A stretch of 20,697 nt of DNA, taken from the IMG/VR virus record IMGVR_UViG_3300047495_000060, positions 1 through 20,697 of that record. One strand, written 5' to 3'. The notes beneath the pieces were generated by a model that was not told the origin of the DNA, did no database searches, and worked only from the letters and a program-made list of their open reading frames with translations. Made by a program: the position numbers and the translations under genes. This stretch comes from a virus. How positions within the stretch are numbered: position 1 is the stretch's first letter; each line of letters starts with the position of its first letter. This document shows positions 7,082-14,025 of the stretch, piece by piece.

Positions 7082-7615
7082 TCAGACCAAATAGGTCTGC
7101 CGGGCTTCGTGCCTCGCGGCGTGGCCGGCGCCCCGCAGCGCAGCAGCGGCAGCCTGGCGCGAACCGCGCAAAGCGGGCGCCTCGCAGAACAGCGGCTGGT
7201 TTAGCTGGTCGACGATCATGCCGATGCCGGCGGTCCACCAGGTCTTCGCCGTCACCTCGCTAAGGCCGAGCTGATCGCCGAGGGTTTTCCACGAGAAGAC
7301 TGGCTTTTCAGTGCGCGGGTTGGTCAGTGCGCGCGCCCCGACCAGCTTGCGCAGCTTATGTTGCTCCTCCGGGATCAGCCCGATCCAACCGAGCGCCTCG
7401 TCCGTCGCGGCGATGTGCTTCTCACACGGCCTCGCCGCATGCAGCGTCTCGGCGACGGGGCCTTCGACCTCCGGCCAGAACGATCGGTGTCGTGCGGGAC
7501 GCACCCCGGCGGCGCGCAGCTCCAGCAAGGTCATCCCCGCTGCCGCCAGCCGAGCCGCCACGTATTCGAACTCGTATGACGTCTCGGGACTGGCGCGCCG
7601 CACAGGTATCTCCAC
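7082..7615 (-). CDS. DUF6362-like HTH protein
   Basis: This is a 177-aa protein if the GTG at 7615 is used. A second GTG at 7603 has a better ribosome site (GGAG, 6 bases upstream), giving 173 aa. The middle (ATDEALGWIGLIPEEQHKLRKLVGAR, about 70-95) followed by FSWKTLGDQLGLSEVTAKTWWTAGI (about 107-131) is a sigma-region-4-like helix-turn-helix. This is the pattern I associate with DUF6362 proteins of prophages, which often lie near packaging genes. The C-terminal 40 residues are Ala/Arg-rich. It is convergent with the DUF3987 gene across the A/B repeats. A role in transcription or DNA packaging is possible but not shown. Confidence 0.72.
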   Translation of the reverse strand: MEIPVRRASPETSYEFEYVAARLAAAGMTLLELRAAGVRPARHRSFWPEVEGPVAETLHAARPCEKHIAATDEALGWIGLIPEEQHKLRKLVGARALTNPRTEKPVFSWKTLGDQLGLSEVTAKTWWTAGIGMIVDQLNQPLFCEAPALRGSRQAAAAALRGAGHAARHEARQTYLV

Positions 7616-7663
7616 AGGGATGGAGACCGTCTATGTGCCACACACATGCCCCTTATCAAGAGC

Positions 7664-7813
7664 TTAGCTACCGTTGCCGCGTGCAGGGTGCCTTACGCGG
7701 CCGATAGCCTTCACGAGCGCCAGCCCCAACAGGCCGGCATGTTCTCCGCCAGAGAGTCTCCGGGTGACCCGGACAACCCGATCGAAGGTTTGTTCACGCT
7801 CCTGGAGCGCCAT
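7664..7813 (-). CDS. Small ORF, 49 aa, unknown
   Basis: From ATG 7811-7813 on the minus strand the frame reads MALQEREQTFDRVVRVTRRL and ends ...RHPARGNGS at a TAA (7664-7666). It fills an otherwise empty gap 48 bases upstream of the DUF6362-like gene in the same direction, and its codons are mostly G/C-ending. An AGGAAAG lies about 12 bases before the ATG, which is rather far for a ribosome site. The N-terminal two thirds would form an amphipathic helix. It is plausible as a leader gene of a two-gene unit. No family was recognised. Confidence 0.45.
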   Translation of the reverse strand: MALQEREQTFDRVVRVTRRLSGGEHAGLLGLALVKAIGRVRHPARGNGS

Positions 7814-7929
7814 GGCTGAGAGAGCTTTCCTGCGCCCACGCACGGGGGGATGAAATGCCAGTTTGAATAGCCTACTTTACACAGGACGGGAAAACGGACA
7901 ATCTACTTGCATCTCGCGGAGAGTCGATC

Positions 7930-8619
7930 GTGATCGTCCAGGCGTTTCAAGACCAGTTGCTCGCGGCGTTTCCCGAACCGACCTGGGAACCACTGGTCCG
8001 TGGACTGAGAGCGGGCATCGCGCTTGGCGATGGCTTGATGGAGACATCTCCGATTTTAAGGACCGAAATCGGGAGTGATCTTCGGGGATTCGTGAGACGC
8101 GCCGGCATCCTGTTTCATATGCAGGAGCTTTGCCGGGCCGGAATCCTGCCGTTCAGCGCGGAGGCAACCAAAATGCCTCTCGGATCGTGGCACTGGCTGG
8201 ACATCCGTTCCGGCAACTTTCTGGCCCATGTGGCGCGGACGGAAAGTGCCGGTGCGTTGCCGGAAAACTCGAAGAGCCGCCAAGCCAAGTGCTTCAAGAA
8301 CGAATACGACCTGTTCAGCGACGGCCGCATACCCGAGATCGAGGATGTTCTGGGCAGCACGACCGAGAGATATTCGGTGGTCACATTCGGCACCGATCGA
8401 ACTGGTACACTGCTTCATGCGGCGATCGGCATGCCGGACGTCGAGTATCAGCAGTGGCTTGCCTTCATCAACATCGGCAAGCGCTTCAGGCAAGTGGCGC
8501 ACGAAGTCCCGATCGCCCCCAAAACGCCCGATCCGGCAGAGTCGCTTCGATTCCGCGAGGACGTCGAGCAGATGATGGCCGACCGCGATAAGAGCCCCGG
8601 CGCAGAAAAGTTGGTCTAG
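7930..8619 (+). CDS. Unknown 229-aa protein, candidate toxin/effector paired with ImmA/IrrE regulator
   Basis: The start is GTG 7930 with GGAG 9 bases upstream. No catalytic motif or membrane segment was recognised. Features include a helical first 60 residues, a basic cysteine-containing stretch SRQAKCFKNEYDLFSDGRIPEIEDVL near 117-142, a beta-like YSVVTFGTDRTGTLLHAAIGMPD near 148-171, and an acidic C-terminal helix. The next gene starts 18 bases later with its own ribosome site, so the two are almost certainly co-transcribed. Genes directly upstream of XRE-ImmA/IrrE peptidases are often toxins or mobile-element effectors (e.g. the RosmerTA-type arrangement). That link is from gene order only. 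Its codon use is plainer and less extreme in GC than the replication genes, consistent with a separate origin. Confidence 0.82.
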   Translation: MIVQAFQDQLLAAFPEPTWEPLVRGLRAGIALGDGLMETSPILRTEIGSDLRGFVRRAGILFHMQELCRAGILPFSAEATKMPLGSWHWLDIRSGNFLAHVARTESAGALPENSKSRQAKCFKNEYDLFSDGRIPEIEDVLGSTTERYSVVTFGTDRTGTLLHAAIGMPDVEYQQWLAFINIGKRFRQVAHEVPIAPKTPDPAESLRFREDVEQMMADRDKSPGAEKLV

Positions 8620-8637
8620 GACGGAGAGGCTATCGGT

Positions 8638-9789
8638 ATGGCGAGTTCAACAGGGCAGGATGCCGCCCTGCCCAGAGTGATTCCCGAAAGGATACGCGAG
8701 GCCCGCGAGGCGCGCGGGTACACGCACGAGACCTTTGGGGCCGCGCTGGGGGTCACCCGGCAAACAGCCGCGCAATATGAGACCGGTCAAATCAGCCCGT
8801 CTTCAGATGCCCTCGTCCGCATCATATCCCTGACCCGGCAACCGCCCGCATTCTTCACGCAGCCCCGCCGGTGGAAGGCCGCTAGCGCATGTACGCCGTT
8901 CTGGCGGAGCCTGAAGCGCATGGAGAATGCCGACCGTGCCAGGATCACGCGCCGGCTGGAGTGGGCTGCCGATGTGGTCGATTACATCGAGTCGTTTATA
9001 TCCCTCCCGACGGTGAAGGTCCCCGATTTGCAGTGGGACAGCACGCTCGGCCTAGACGACGATATCGAACAGATGGCGTTGCGGGTTCGGTCAGAATGGA
9101 GCTTAGGCAATGGCCCCATACACGACATCGTTCCTCTGTTTGAGGCGAACGGCATTATCCTGGTGAGAGAGAATGTCGCGTGCGAAGACATGGATGCCGT
9201 GTCGCGCTGGCAAACAGGAAGGCCCTATATCCTGTATTCGGCGGAAGTCGAAAGCATGCCCCGAGTGAACTATAATTTGGCGCACGAACTCGGCCACCTG
9301 ATCCTTCACAGCGATTTAGAGGTTAACAGCGAGAACCTTGCTAAACTTGAGCGGCAAGCCAATCGATTTGCAGGGGCTTTCCTACTTCCGGGACTGACAT
9401 TCTCGTCCGAGGTCTTGTCAACGTCGCTAACCTATTTCCAGCAATTGAAAAGAAGGTGGCAGGTTTCGATTGCGACCATGGTCTATCGATCGAAGGACCT
9501 TGGGCTGCTGAACGACTCACAGGTCCGCTACCTATGGCGGCAAATGAATGCGCTTGGAATTCGGAAGAAAGAGCCTCTCGACGACGCGTTTACTCTGTCG
9601 AAGCCGAGCGTGCTCAAAGCATCGCTGGAGATGCTCGTCAAACATCGCGTTCAGTCGAAGGCAGACATTGAACAGGCGATCAACCTTCACCCGGAAGATA
9701 TCGAATCGCTGGTGGGAACGGAGCCCAACTGGCTGAGCAGCGACAAGATTCTGCCGTTCTCGATCCGCCCGGCGTTCCGGGAGACCTAG
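8638..9789 (+). CDS. XRE-family regulator fused to ImmA/IrrE (COG2856) metallopeptidase
   Basis: This 383-aa protein has an XRE helix-turn-helix at about 14-68 (IREAREARGYTHETFGAALG, then VTRQTAAQYETG). A gluzincin-type zinc peptidase follows, with HELGH at 216-220 inside NLAHELGHLILH. The third ligand is probably E238 in KLERQANRFAGAFLLPG. The C-terminal 100 residues are an extra helical region (KASLEMLVKHRVQSKADIEQAI). Related proteins cleave repressors to trigger excision (ImmA of ICEBs1), control the radiation response (IrrE/PprI) or act as antitoxin-regulators. ATG 8638 follows GGAGAGG. Here it probably represses its own two-gene operon and acts on the 229-aa partner or on the 78-aa XRE protein. 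The active site looks intact. Confidence 0.9.
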   Translation: MASSTGQDAALPRVIPERIREAREARGYTHETFGAALGVTRQTAAQYETGQISPSSDALVRIISLTRQPPAFFTQPRRWKAASACTPFWRSLKRMENADRARITRRLEWAADVVDYIESFISLPTVKVPDLQWDSTLGLDDDIEQMALRVRSEWSLGNGPIHDIVPLFEANGIILVRENVACEDMDAVSRWQTGRPYILYSAEVESMPRVNYNLAHELGHLILHSDLEVNSENLAKLERQANRFAGAFLLPGLTFSSEVLSTSLTYFQQLKRRWQVSIATMVYRSKDLGLLNDSQVRYLWRQMNALGIRKKEPLDDAFTLSKPSVLKASLEMLVKHRVQSKADIEQAINLHPEDIESLVGTEPNWLSSDKILPFSIRPAFRET

Positions 9790-10143
9790 CGACGCGGTGC
9801 AACCTGCACGCGCTGGAAGGGGGAGCGACATGGCAATCGGGAGTTTTGGCAATTTTGGCAATTTTGGCAGAGGGCAATTCGGTGGCCTCTGGCTGCCGTC
9901 TGTGACCGGCATCGGATATCCGGTTCCGGGGCGGCCCCCCGGAGCTGGGGCGAGCCGGCGCCTGGCGCGGTATCCTCGCAGGACCTGCGGGCGGGAAATG
10001 TTGCGTTCGGGCCCTCAGGAGGACTATATACCCCCTGCGGGCGACGGATCGGCTGATAAAGACAGCGCCCCCTGGCGGGATAAAACCCGTAGTCGCGCAA
10101 CGCGGCTCGCAAGCAGTAGCCGGGTGACTTACCTACCGCTGCC
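9790..10143. other. Gene-free convergent region with repeats
   Basis: No credible gene was found between the ImmA/IrrE stop and the hairpin at 10144. It holds the TTTTGGCAA repeats (9844-9870) and two similar segments, CCCCCTGCGGGCGACGG near 10031 and CCCCCTGGCGGG near 10069. The repeats could be read as the N-terminus of an ORF, since ATG 9830 has a GGGAG in front and gives MAIGSFGNFGNFGRG. The frame then runs antisense through the next gene with no protein-like character. Confidence 0.5.
9844..9870 (+). repeat. Nonanucleotide tandem repeat TTTTGGCAA x3 (third locus)
   Basis: There are three tandem 9-mers, TTTTGGCAA, TTTTGGCAA and TTTTGGCAG. They share the core TTGGCA and the exact 9-bp period with blocks A and B, but have a different two-base linker and no similar flanks. 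Like the 6826 block, this one lies just after the end of a rightward operon and before a convergent gene. Confidence 0.85.
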
Positions 10144-10165
10144 AAGGGCGCCTTCGGGCGCCCTT
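10144..10165. terminator. Perfect hairpin with C(TTCG)G loop between convergent genes
   Basis: AAGGGCGCC and GGCGCCCTT form a 9-bp stem closed by TTCG, an ultra-stable tetraloop when read rightward. It abuts the stop codon of the leftward 10166 gene and faces the rightward ImmA/IrrE operon. No clear T-run follows on either strand, so intrinsic termination would be weak. It may instead mark or protect RNA 3' ends. Confidence 0.6.
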
Positions 10166-10822
10166 CTACGTTCTGCCTCCTTTCGTGTGCGGCTTCTTCC
10201 CCTCCACCATGGCCGTGAGCAGCGAGGCGATCTTCATGCGGCCTCGGAGCTTGGGCAGGCGCAGAGGGTCGAAAGCGTAGGCGGACTCTACGGTCAGCTC
10301 CACGTCGAAGGGATCAGCCCTCCGGGCCTTCTTGACCGAGAAGAACACCTGATAGATCACCTGGCTGGACCCGGTTTCGACCAAGATTTCGGCTCGGTGT
10401 ATCCAGTTGCGCTCGGCGGCCGTCTCCGACACGTAGCGATTGGGATCCTCCAACATCCGCATCGCCGCCGGCAGGTGGGCGGAGAGGGCGTGCCGATCGG
10501 GACAGAATACCCGCCGCCGCCTCCCCTCATCGATGACAAACGGCGGGCCGTCCGCATCCGCAGCGGACCGGGTGAAGCAATGGGTGGTGAACCGGCACCA
10601 CGTGACCACAGGGCGCCGCAGCCGGTCGCTGGGAGTGGCGAAGGTCATCGGATCGAGGTGGGCCAGGTCGAAGGTCTGATCGCCCACCGTGATCGCCTCG
10701 TAGTAGCGGGCTGGGCGCGGAGGCTCGTTATCCGGTGGGTTGGGCAGGGTCAGCTCTCCAATGCGCCAGGTGGTCCAGTTCGCGCGCCGGGCCGATCGCG
10801 GAGACGCTCGGCCCGCGCACAT
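10166..10822 (-). CDS. Conserved hypothetical protein, last gene of the leftward arm
   Basis: This is a 218-aa frame from ATG 10820-10822. There is no clear ribosome site, and the first 25 residues are low in complexity, so the real start may be internal, before GELTLPNPPD. The body has a FDLAHLDP segment near residue 51, then RFTTHCFTRS near 77-86, RRRVFCPDRHALSAHLP near 101-117, a beta-rich NWIHRAEILVE region and FDVELTVESAYAFDPLR near 171-187. I recall a widespread family of short proteobacterial proteins with an HCFTR motif, a FC..RY/H.LS segment and a TVESAY motif. No function is established that I can name. It lies 81 bases after the small-terminase candidate and may be cargo. Confidence 0.75.
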   Translation of the reverse strand: MCAGRASPRSARRANWTTWRIGELTLPNPPDNEPPRPARYYEAITVGDQTFDLAHLDPMTFATPSDRLRRPVVTWCRFTTHCFTRSAADADGPPFVIDEGRRRRVFCPDRHALSAHLPAAMRMLEDPNRYVSETAAERNWIHRAEILVETGSSQVIYQVFFSVKKARRADPFDVELTVESAYAFDPLRLPKLRGRMKIASLLTAMVEGKKPHTKGGRT

Positions 10823-10853
10823 GCCTGGTCAACCGGCCGGGGGCAAGCGGGGC

Positions 10854-10882
10854 GGGAGCGCCATGACGGAGACGGCGCTCCC
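10854..10882 (-). other. 9-bp inverted repeat between leftward genes
   Basis: GGGAGCGCC (10854-10862) and GGCGCTCCC (10874-10882) flank an 11-base loop in the 81-base gap between the HTH/small-terminase candidate and the 10166-10822 gene. No T-run follows on the minus strand. It may act as a processing or attenuation hairpin. Confidence 0.4.
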
Positions 10883-10903
10883 AGCTCGGGACGCAGTCCG
10901 CGC

Positions 10904-11464
10904 TCACGCTGCGGCGGCCGACTCCGCCTTGAGTTCCGCCCATTCGCCTTCGGTCAGAGGCTCGGCGTTGAAGGCAGGGTGCGTCTCCCAAGACTCGTGC
11001 CCGGGCGGCGGCGGGAAATCCATATCGAGGCAGGTTGCGCTCGCCAGCGTCAGGCGCCGGTACATCTGGGCCACGATCGCGCGCACCTCCTGCTCCGGTA
11101 GGCGAGGCAGCAGCAGCTCGGCCGCCAGAGAGGCGGCTGACTCGTCCGACACGAGATAGAGGATCGCAACCTCGCCGCCGGCGACGCCCTCAAACAACGG
11201 CCGGCGCAGCCGCGGCGGCGTTACCTCGGCTTTGACGTCGCCCGTTACCTCACTCGTTAGCTTTGACCGGGAGGTCACGCGGGTAACGCGGGAGCGCTTG
11301 CCCAGCGAGGCGCCGCTGGCGCTTCTCAGCAGCTCGGCCTGCGACGCTTCCACGTCAACCAGGTTGCCGTTCATCGTGAGTCTGCCCTGATCTTTCCAAA
11401 CGGTGACTGTTTTTCGTGAGACGCCCTTGAGGCGGGCGAACTCGGCCTGTGTGACGTGAGCCAT
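10904..11464 (-). CDS. HTH protein, Nu1-like small terminase subunit candidate
   Basis: This is a 186-aa protein. Its first 45 residues (MAHVTQAEFARLKGVSRKTVTVWKDQGRL...) form a helix-turn-helix of the Nu1/COG4220 type used by small terminase subunits to choose the packaging site. A Val/Thr/Ser-rich linker with repeated VT steps follows (RVTRVTSRSKLTSEVTGDVKAEVT, about 58-82). The C-terminal half is helical (AASLAAELLLPRLPEQEVRAIVAQMYRRL). No large terminase ATPase lies next to it or elsewhere in the window, so it may also be a plain regulator. The ATG at 11462-11464 lies directly against four 7-bp tandem repeats, which supply the only ribosome-site-like AGG. Confidence 0.65.
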   Translation of the reverse strand: MAHVTQAEFARLKGVSRKTVTVWKDQGRLTMNGNLVDVEASQAELLRSASGASLGKRSRVTRVTSRSKLTSEVTGDVKAEVTPPRLRRPLFEGVAGGEVAILYLVSDESAASLAAELLLPRLPEQEVRAIVAQMYRRLTLASATCLDMDFPPPPGHESWETHPAFNAEPLTEGEWAELKAESAAAA

Positions 11465-11467
11465 CGT

Positions 11468-11495
11468 TGTTACCTGTTACCTGTTGCCTGTTACC
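11468..11495 (-). repeat. Heptanucleotide tandem repeat x4 at the small-terminase start
   Basis: There are four contiguous 7-mers, TGTTACC on the plus strand (GGTAACA on the minus), and the third has one A to G change. They begin three bases upstream of the ATG and cover the ribosome-binding region, so copy number would affect translation spacing. GTTACC/GGTAAC also recurs inside the gene around 11219-11290. Confidence 0.88.
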
Positions 11496-11645
11496 CACTT
11501 TTTGAATCCGTAGCTGGCCAAATACCGCGGGGCGAACGGCACCGCGGAGGGTGACCCCCCCAGGAGGGACCCAAGCCATTCCGGCATGCCTCGTACATGA
11601 GGACCGCACGCAGCGCATACGAAGGGCAGATCGGCCGTCAGAAGG

Positions 11646-12398
11646 TCACTTCTGGCGAGCGGTCGCCAGAGCGTGCGCAAGGGCAATATCGAATTGCCTT
11701 GGCCAGTGCTTATCGACTGAAGCCTCTACTATCTTCTCTATGTCAAATCTCGCAGTATAGGACGGCTGCTTATGAGTGAATGCTAGAACTTTTATTACGT
11801 GCCCTTTTCCGACCAGTCGGAACACGCCAGTCGGCCGCCCATTACCGGTTCCCCGTTCACGCCCGATGAAAAACTCCGAAGTATGTCCCGACGCCGCGAC
11901 CGTTCTTTTCCGTTTCCGCAGCCGTGCCGATCTCGCCGCGGCGATACTCTGATCACCAGCCAGCCCCAGCCTGCTAAGTATTGTTGTCAGGAAGCCAGCG
12001 GCGATGTTGCCGTTGGCATCGAGTGGTGTGTCGCGCGTGGGCACAACATACTGACCTCCGCTCAAGTTGGAGAGCTTCAATTCGAAGCCCTTCATGGATC
12101 GATTTCCGCCGACGTGCTGGACCTTCAAATACTTGTATGCCGGCCGCCCTTTACCCGCTTTCTCCCGGGTGGCAACCCACGCCGTCCAGTCTCCACGCTT
12201 CGCCGGCTTGGCATAGAAGGCATTCAGGGTCCACCGATTGGGCCGGTCGAATACGCGCTTCATCTCGGACTGCAGATCAGCAACCGCCAACTTGGCAACG
12301 GCCGTTAACGCGCGAGAGGTAGCGAACGGAATCTGCTTTTTCTGTAGATCCGATAGCATGCGGGTCGCGGCCCTAGTGTCGACTTTGAGGACGAACAT
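11646..12398 (-). CDS. Phage tail-completion/minor tail-type protein
   Basis: This 250-aa protein begins MFVLKVDTRAATRMLSDLQKKQIPFATSRALTAVAK. It continues with VFDRPNRWTLNAFYAKPAKRGDWTAWV, AYKYLKVQHVGGNRSMKGFEL and YVVPTRDTPLDANGNIAAGFLTTILSRL. I recognise this as a prophage structural family of about 200-250 aa near tail genes, often called minor tail or tail-completion protein. The exact role is not firmly known. AAGGAG 6 bases before ATG 12396-12398 is an excellent ribosome site. A 250-base gap with hairpins separates it from the upstream gene, so it may have its own promoter. Its stop is about 180 bases from the small-terminase candidate. Confidence 0.72.
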   Translation of the reverse strand: MFVLKVDTRAATRMLSDLQKKQIPFATSRALTAVAKLAVADLQSEMKRVFDRPNRWTLNAFYAKPAKRGDWTAWVATREKAGKGRPAYKYLKVQHVGGNRSMKGFELKLSNLSGGQYVVPTRDTPLDANGNIAAGFLTTILSRLGLAGDQSIAAARSARLRKRKRTVAASGHTSEFFIGRERGTGNGRPTGVFRLVGKGHVIKVLAFTHKQPSYTARFDIEKIVEASVDKHWPRQFDIALAHALATARQK

Positions 12399-12510
12399 GG
12401 GCAGCTCCTTCTGCAGCGCCTGGCGCTGCGGCTTCGACGTTCCGGTTTAGTTACGGGTTCAACAACAACAGGTTAAGAGAATTGGTGCTCAACCCTTGGC
12501 AGACGTCCTG

Positions 12511-12543
12511 AACGCAACAAAAGGCTTCTTCTGTTGCGTTTTT
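12511..12543 (+). terminator. Intrinsic terminator, rightward
   Basis: AACGCAACA (12511-12519) pairs with TGTTGCGTT (12532-12540) and is followed by a T-run (TTTTTAC counting from 12539). The T-run follows only on the plus strand, although every gene for several kilobases on either side is on the minus strand. It could stop antisense transcription into the tail operon. Read leftward, it has no T-tract. Confidence 0.65.
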
Positions 12544-12563
12544 ACTTAGGAGGATTGCGCCAA

Positions 12564-12588
12564 TAACTGCGGCTATCATACGCAGTTA
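12564..12588. promoter_or_regulatory. Operator-like inverted repeat in the 12399-12648 gap
   Basis: TAACTGCG and CGCAGTTA are perfect 8-bp arms around a 9-base spacer. They lie in a comparatively A+T-rich 250-base non-coding gap that also holds the 12511 terminator and a GCAGCGC/GCGCTGC hairpin at 12413-12429. The arrangement suggests a regulatory junction splitting the leftward arm into two transcription units. No convincing -35/-10 pair was found. Confidence 0.4.
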
Positions 12589-12648
12589 CGTTGCACGATC
12601 GGCCGCGGAGACTGATGCTATTCGGGATACGCGTCCTATCCCATTCCC

Positions 12649-13539
12649 CTACGGCAGGTCATTGATGCGGCCGCCCGCACTGGCCTCGATCTCAGTGCCT
12701 GGCTGGCGCACAGAGTAGGAATGTGGAACGAACGTCGGCTTCGGTGGCGTATATTCCTCCGCGCCCTTGGCGCGTTCCCCGCCCAATACGGCAGCGGGTC
12801 TTTTCGCCCAGTCCGAACCGGCACGATCAATCTCGGCTTGGCGGTCAAACTGCGCCTTCGACGCCAGTCGGCTCTTCGCAGCGTCCACGATCTTCGATGC
12901 TCGGGTGATTTTCACCACGTGCTCGAACAAGGCCTTTGCCGCCGGGTCACTCCGCCAGTCCTCCGCAAGCGCGCGGACCTCATCGCCGATACGCAGGGCG
13001 TTGCTGGCCAGCCGGATACTGCCGCCCGGAGCCTCGATCAAAAAGCTCATCTCGCCTAATTGGCGGCTGAGGCCGCCCCCAACCCCAGCCTGGGCGAGTG
13101 CATGGAGTGCCAGCAGAGCCGGCGTGGCGGCGCGGAACGCCGCGGTCAGAATCGCCATCTGCGAGGACACGGCTTCAGCCAGGGCGCCTTCGATAGCATC
13201 GCTGGCCAACTGGTGCGCTGCAACCATCTCCGCGTCTCTTTCGAGCAGCTTCGTGGGCAGGAGTTGAATGGCGGCCTCAATGGCGCTCAGCTCCGCAGCC
13301 ACGCTCGCTGCGCGCTGCTGTTGTGCAGCCGCCCGCTTGTCCAATCCGTGCTTGTCATCCGAAGAGAGCAAAGTCTCCGCGGCCGCGCGGGTGGCCGCCT
13401 GCTGCTCGGCCTCGAGCTGCTGCTTGGCGGCTGCCATTTTGCTCGAGAGTTCGCCCTCCCGTTCGGCGAGACGGCGCCGCTCCGAGGCCAAGCGATCGAT
13501 CTCGGCGAGGGCAGTGGTCAGATCTTTGGGCTTTGCCAC
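12649..13539 (-). CDS. Coiled-coil phage protein, uncharacterised
   Basis: This protein is 296 aa from GTG 13537-13539, which has GGAG 6 bases before it. A TTG 12 bases further upstream is possible but lacks that spacing. Residues about 5-110 are a long Ala/Glu/Lys/Gln-rich coiled coil (LAEIDRLASERRRLAEREGE, AAQQQRAASVAAELSAIEAA). A Leu/Ala-rich helical region follows. Then comes a more globular part (FLIEAPGGSIRLASNALRIG) and a Pro-rich tail ending GGRINDLP. Such proteins occur in prophage head/tail regions, but I cannot name a family. Its place downstream of the baseplate genes on the same strand suggests a structural or assembly role, such as scaffold-like. Confidence 0.72.
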   Translation of the reverse strand: MAKPKDLTTALAEIDRLASERRRLAEREGELSSKMAAAKQQLEAEQQAATRAAAETLLSSDDKHGLDKRAAAQQQRAASVAAELSAIEAAIQLLPTKLLERDAEMVAAHQLASDAIEGALAEAVSSQMAILTAAFRAATPALLALHALAQAGVGGGLSRQLGEMSFLIEAPGGSIRLASNALRIGDEVRALAEDWRSDPAAKALFEHVVKITRASKIVDAAKSRLASKAQFDRQAEIDRAGSDWAKRPAAVLGGERAKGAEEYTPPKPTFVPHSYSVRQPGTEIEASAGGRINDLP

Positions 13540-13588
13540 GTCATGCTCCAATGTTTGGTGACTGGATTAAGCAGGTCGAGAGCGCCCG

Positions 13589-14008
13589 CTATCGGTCAGA
13601 AAGTCCGGTGCGCTTGGCTGCCGCCTGCCATCTCTTTGCAATCGCCGACCTGGCGGTCCCGCGAGTGGCAGTCGCGCCGCCTGCGGCGAGGCGCGCGAGT
13701 GCCTTGCACGCTTCTTTGCGGCCTAGATCGGTCTCGAAAGCGTAGTGTGCCGCCATGTCCAGCCTGGCAGCGGCGTACGGGGACGAGAAGATTGCCGCGC
13801 AACGCTGGCGCTCCCGAATGCGGGCAGCACCAAGGCTGGGATTTCGAGCATCCGCGACCTCATCCTCGTCTCGATCGCTGGAATGAGCAGCAGGAAGAAC
13901 CTGTCGCGGTAGAGTCCCGCCCCCTCGGGCCCGAACGGCGGGAGACGCGGGCACGGAACTGCCGCCCGACCGATGACGAAGACCGAGCAAATGCACCATG
14001 CGTATCAT
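13589..14008 (-). CDS. Small prophage protein with capsid-protease-tail-like helical motif
   Basis: This 139-aa protein starts at ATG 14006-14008 after a strong AAGGAGGAA. Residues about 62-110 (RIRERQRCAAIFSSPYAAAR...HYAFETDLGRKEACKALARLAA) match a pattern I know from C-termini of phage ClpP/S49-type head maturation proteins and from short stand-alone prophage proteins. The pattern is RxxxIxxxPEAxGRxxLAxxLAFxTDxSxExAxxxL. Here it forms most of the protein, with no protease domain. The Arg/Ser/Gly-rich N-terminus is poorly structured. It could be a remnant of a head protease gene or a genuine small assembly protein. Confidence 0.65.
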   Translation of the reverse strand: MIRMVHLLGLRHRSGGSSVPASPAVRARGGGTLPRQVLPAAHSSDRDEDEVADARNPSLGAARIRERQRCAAIFSSPYAAARLDMAAHYAFETDLGRKEACKALARLAAGGATATRGTARSAIAKRWQAAAKRTGLSDR

Positions 14009-14025
14009 CGGATGTTCCTCCTTTG

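Noticed and set aside
9797-11101. Plus-strand open frame of 434 aa beginning with FGNFGNFG repeats
   Set aside because: Only the first residues look designed, and they are the 9-mer array. The rest is antisense to two minus-strand genes and carries no protein-like pattern.
11477-11686. Minus-strand 69-aa frame reading FVCAACGPHVRGMPEWLG
   Set aside because: It has some protein-like character and a CxxC, but its start overlaps the tail-completion gene with no ribosome site and its stop comes from the heptamer array. Left out pending homologues.
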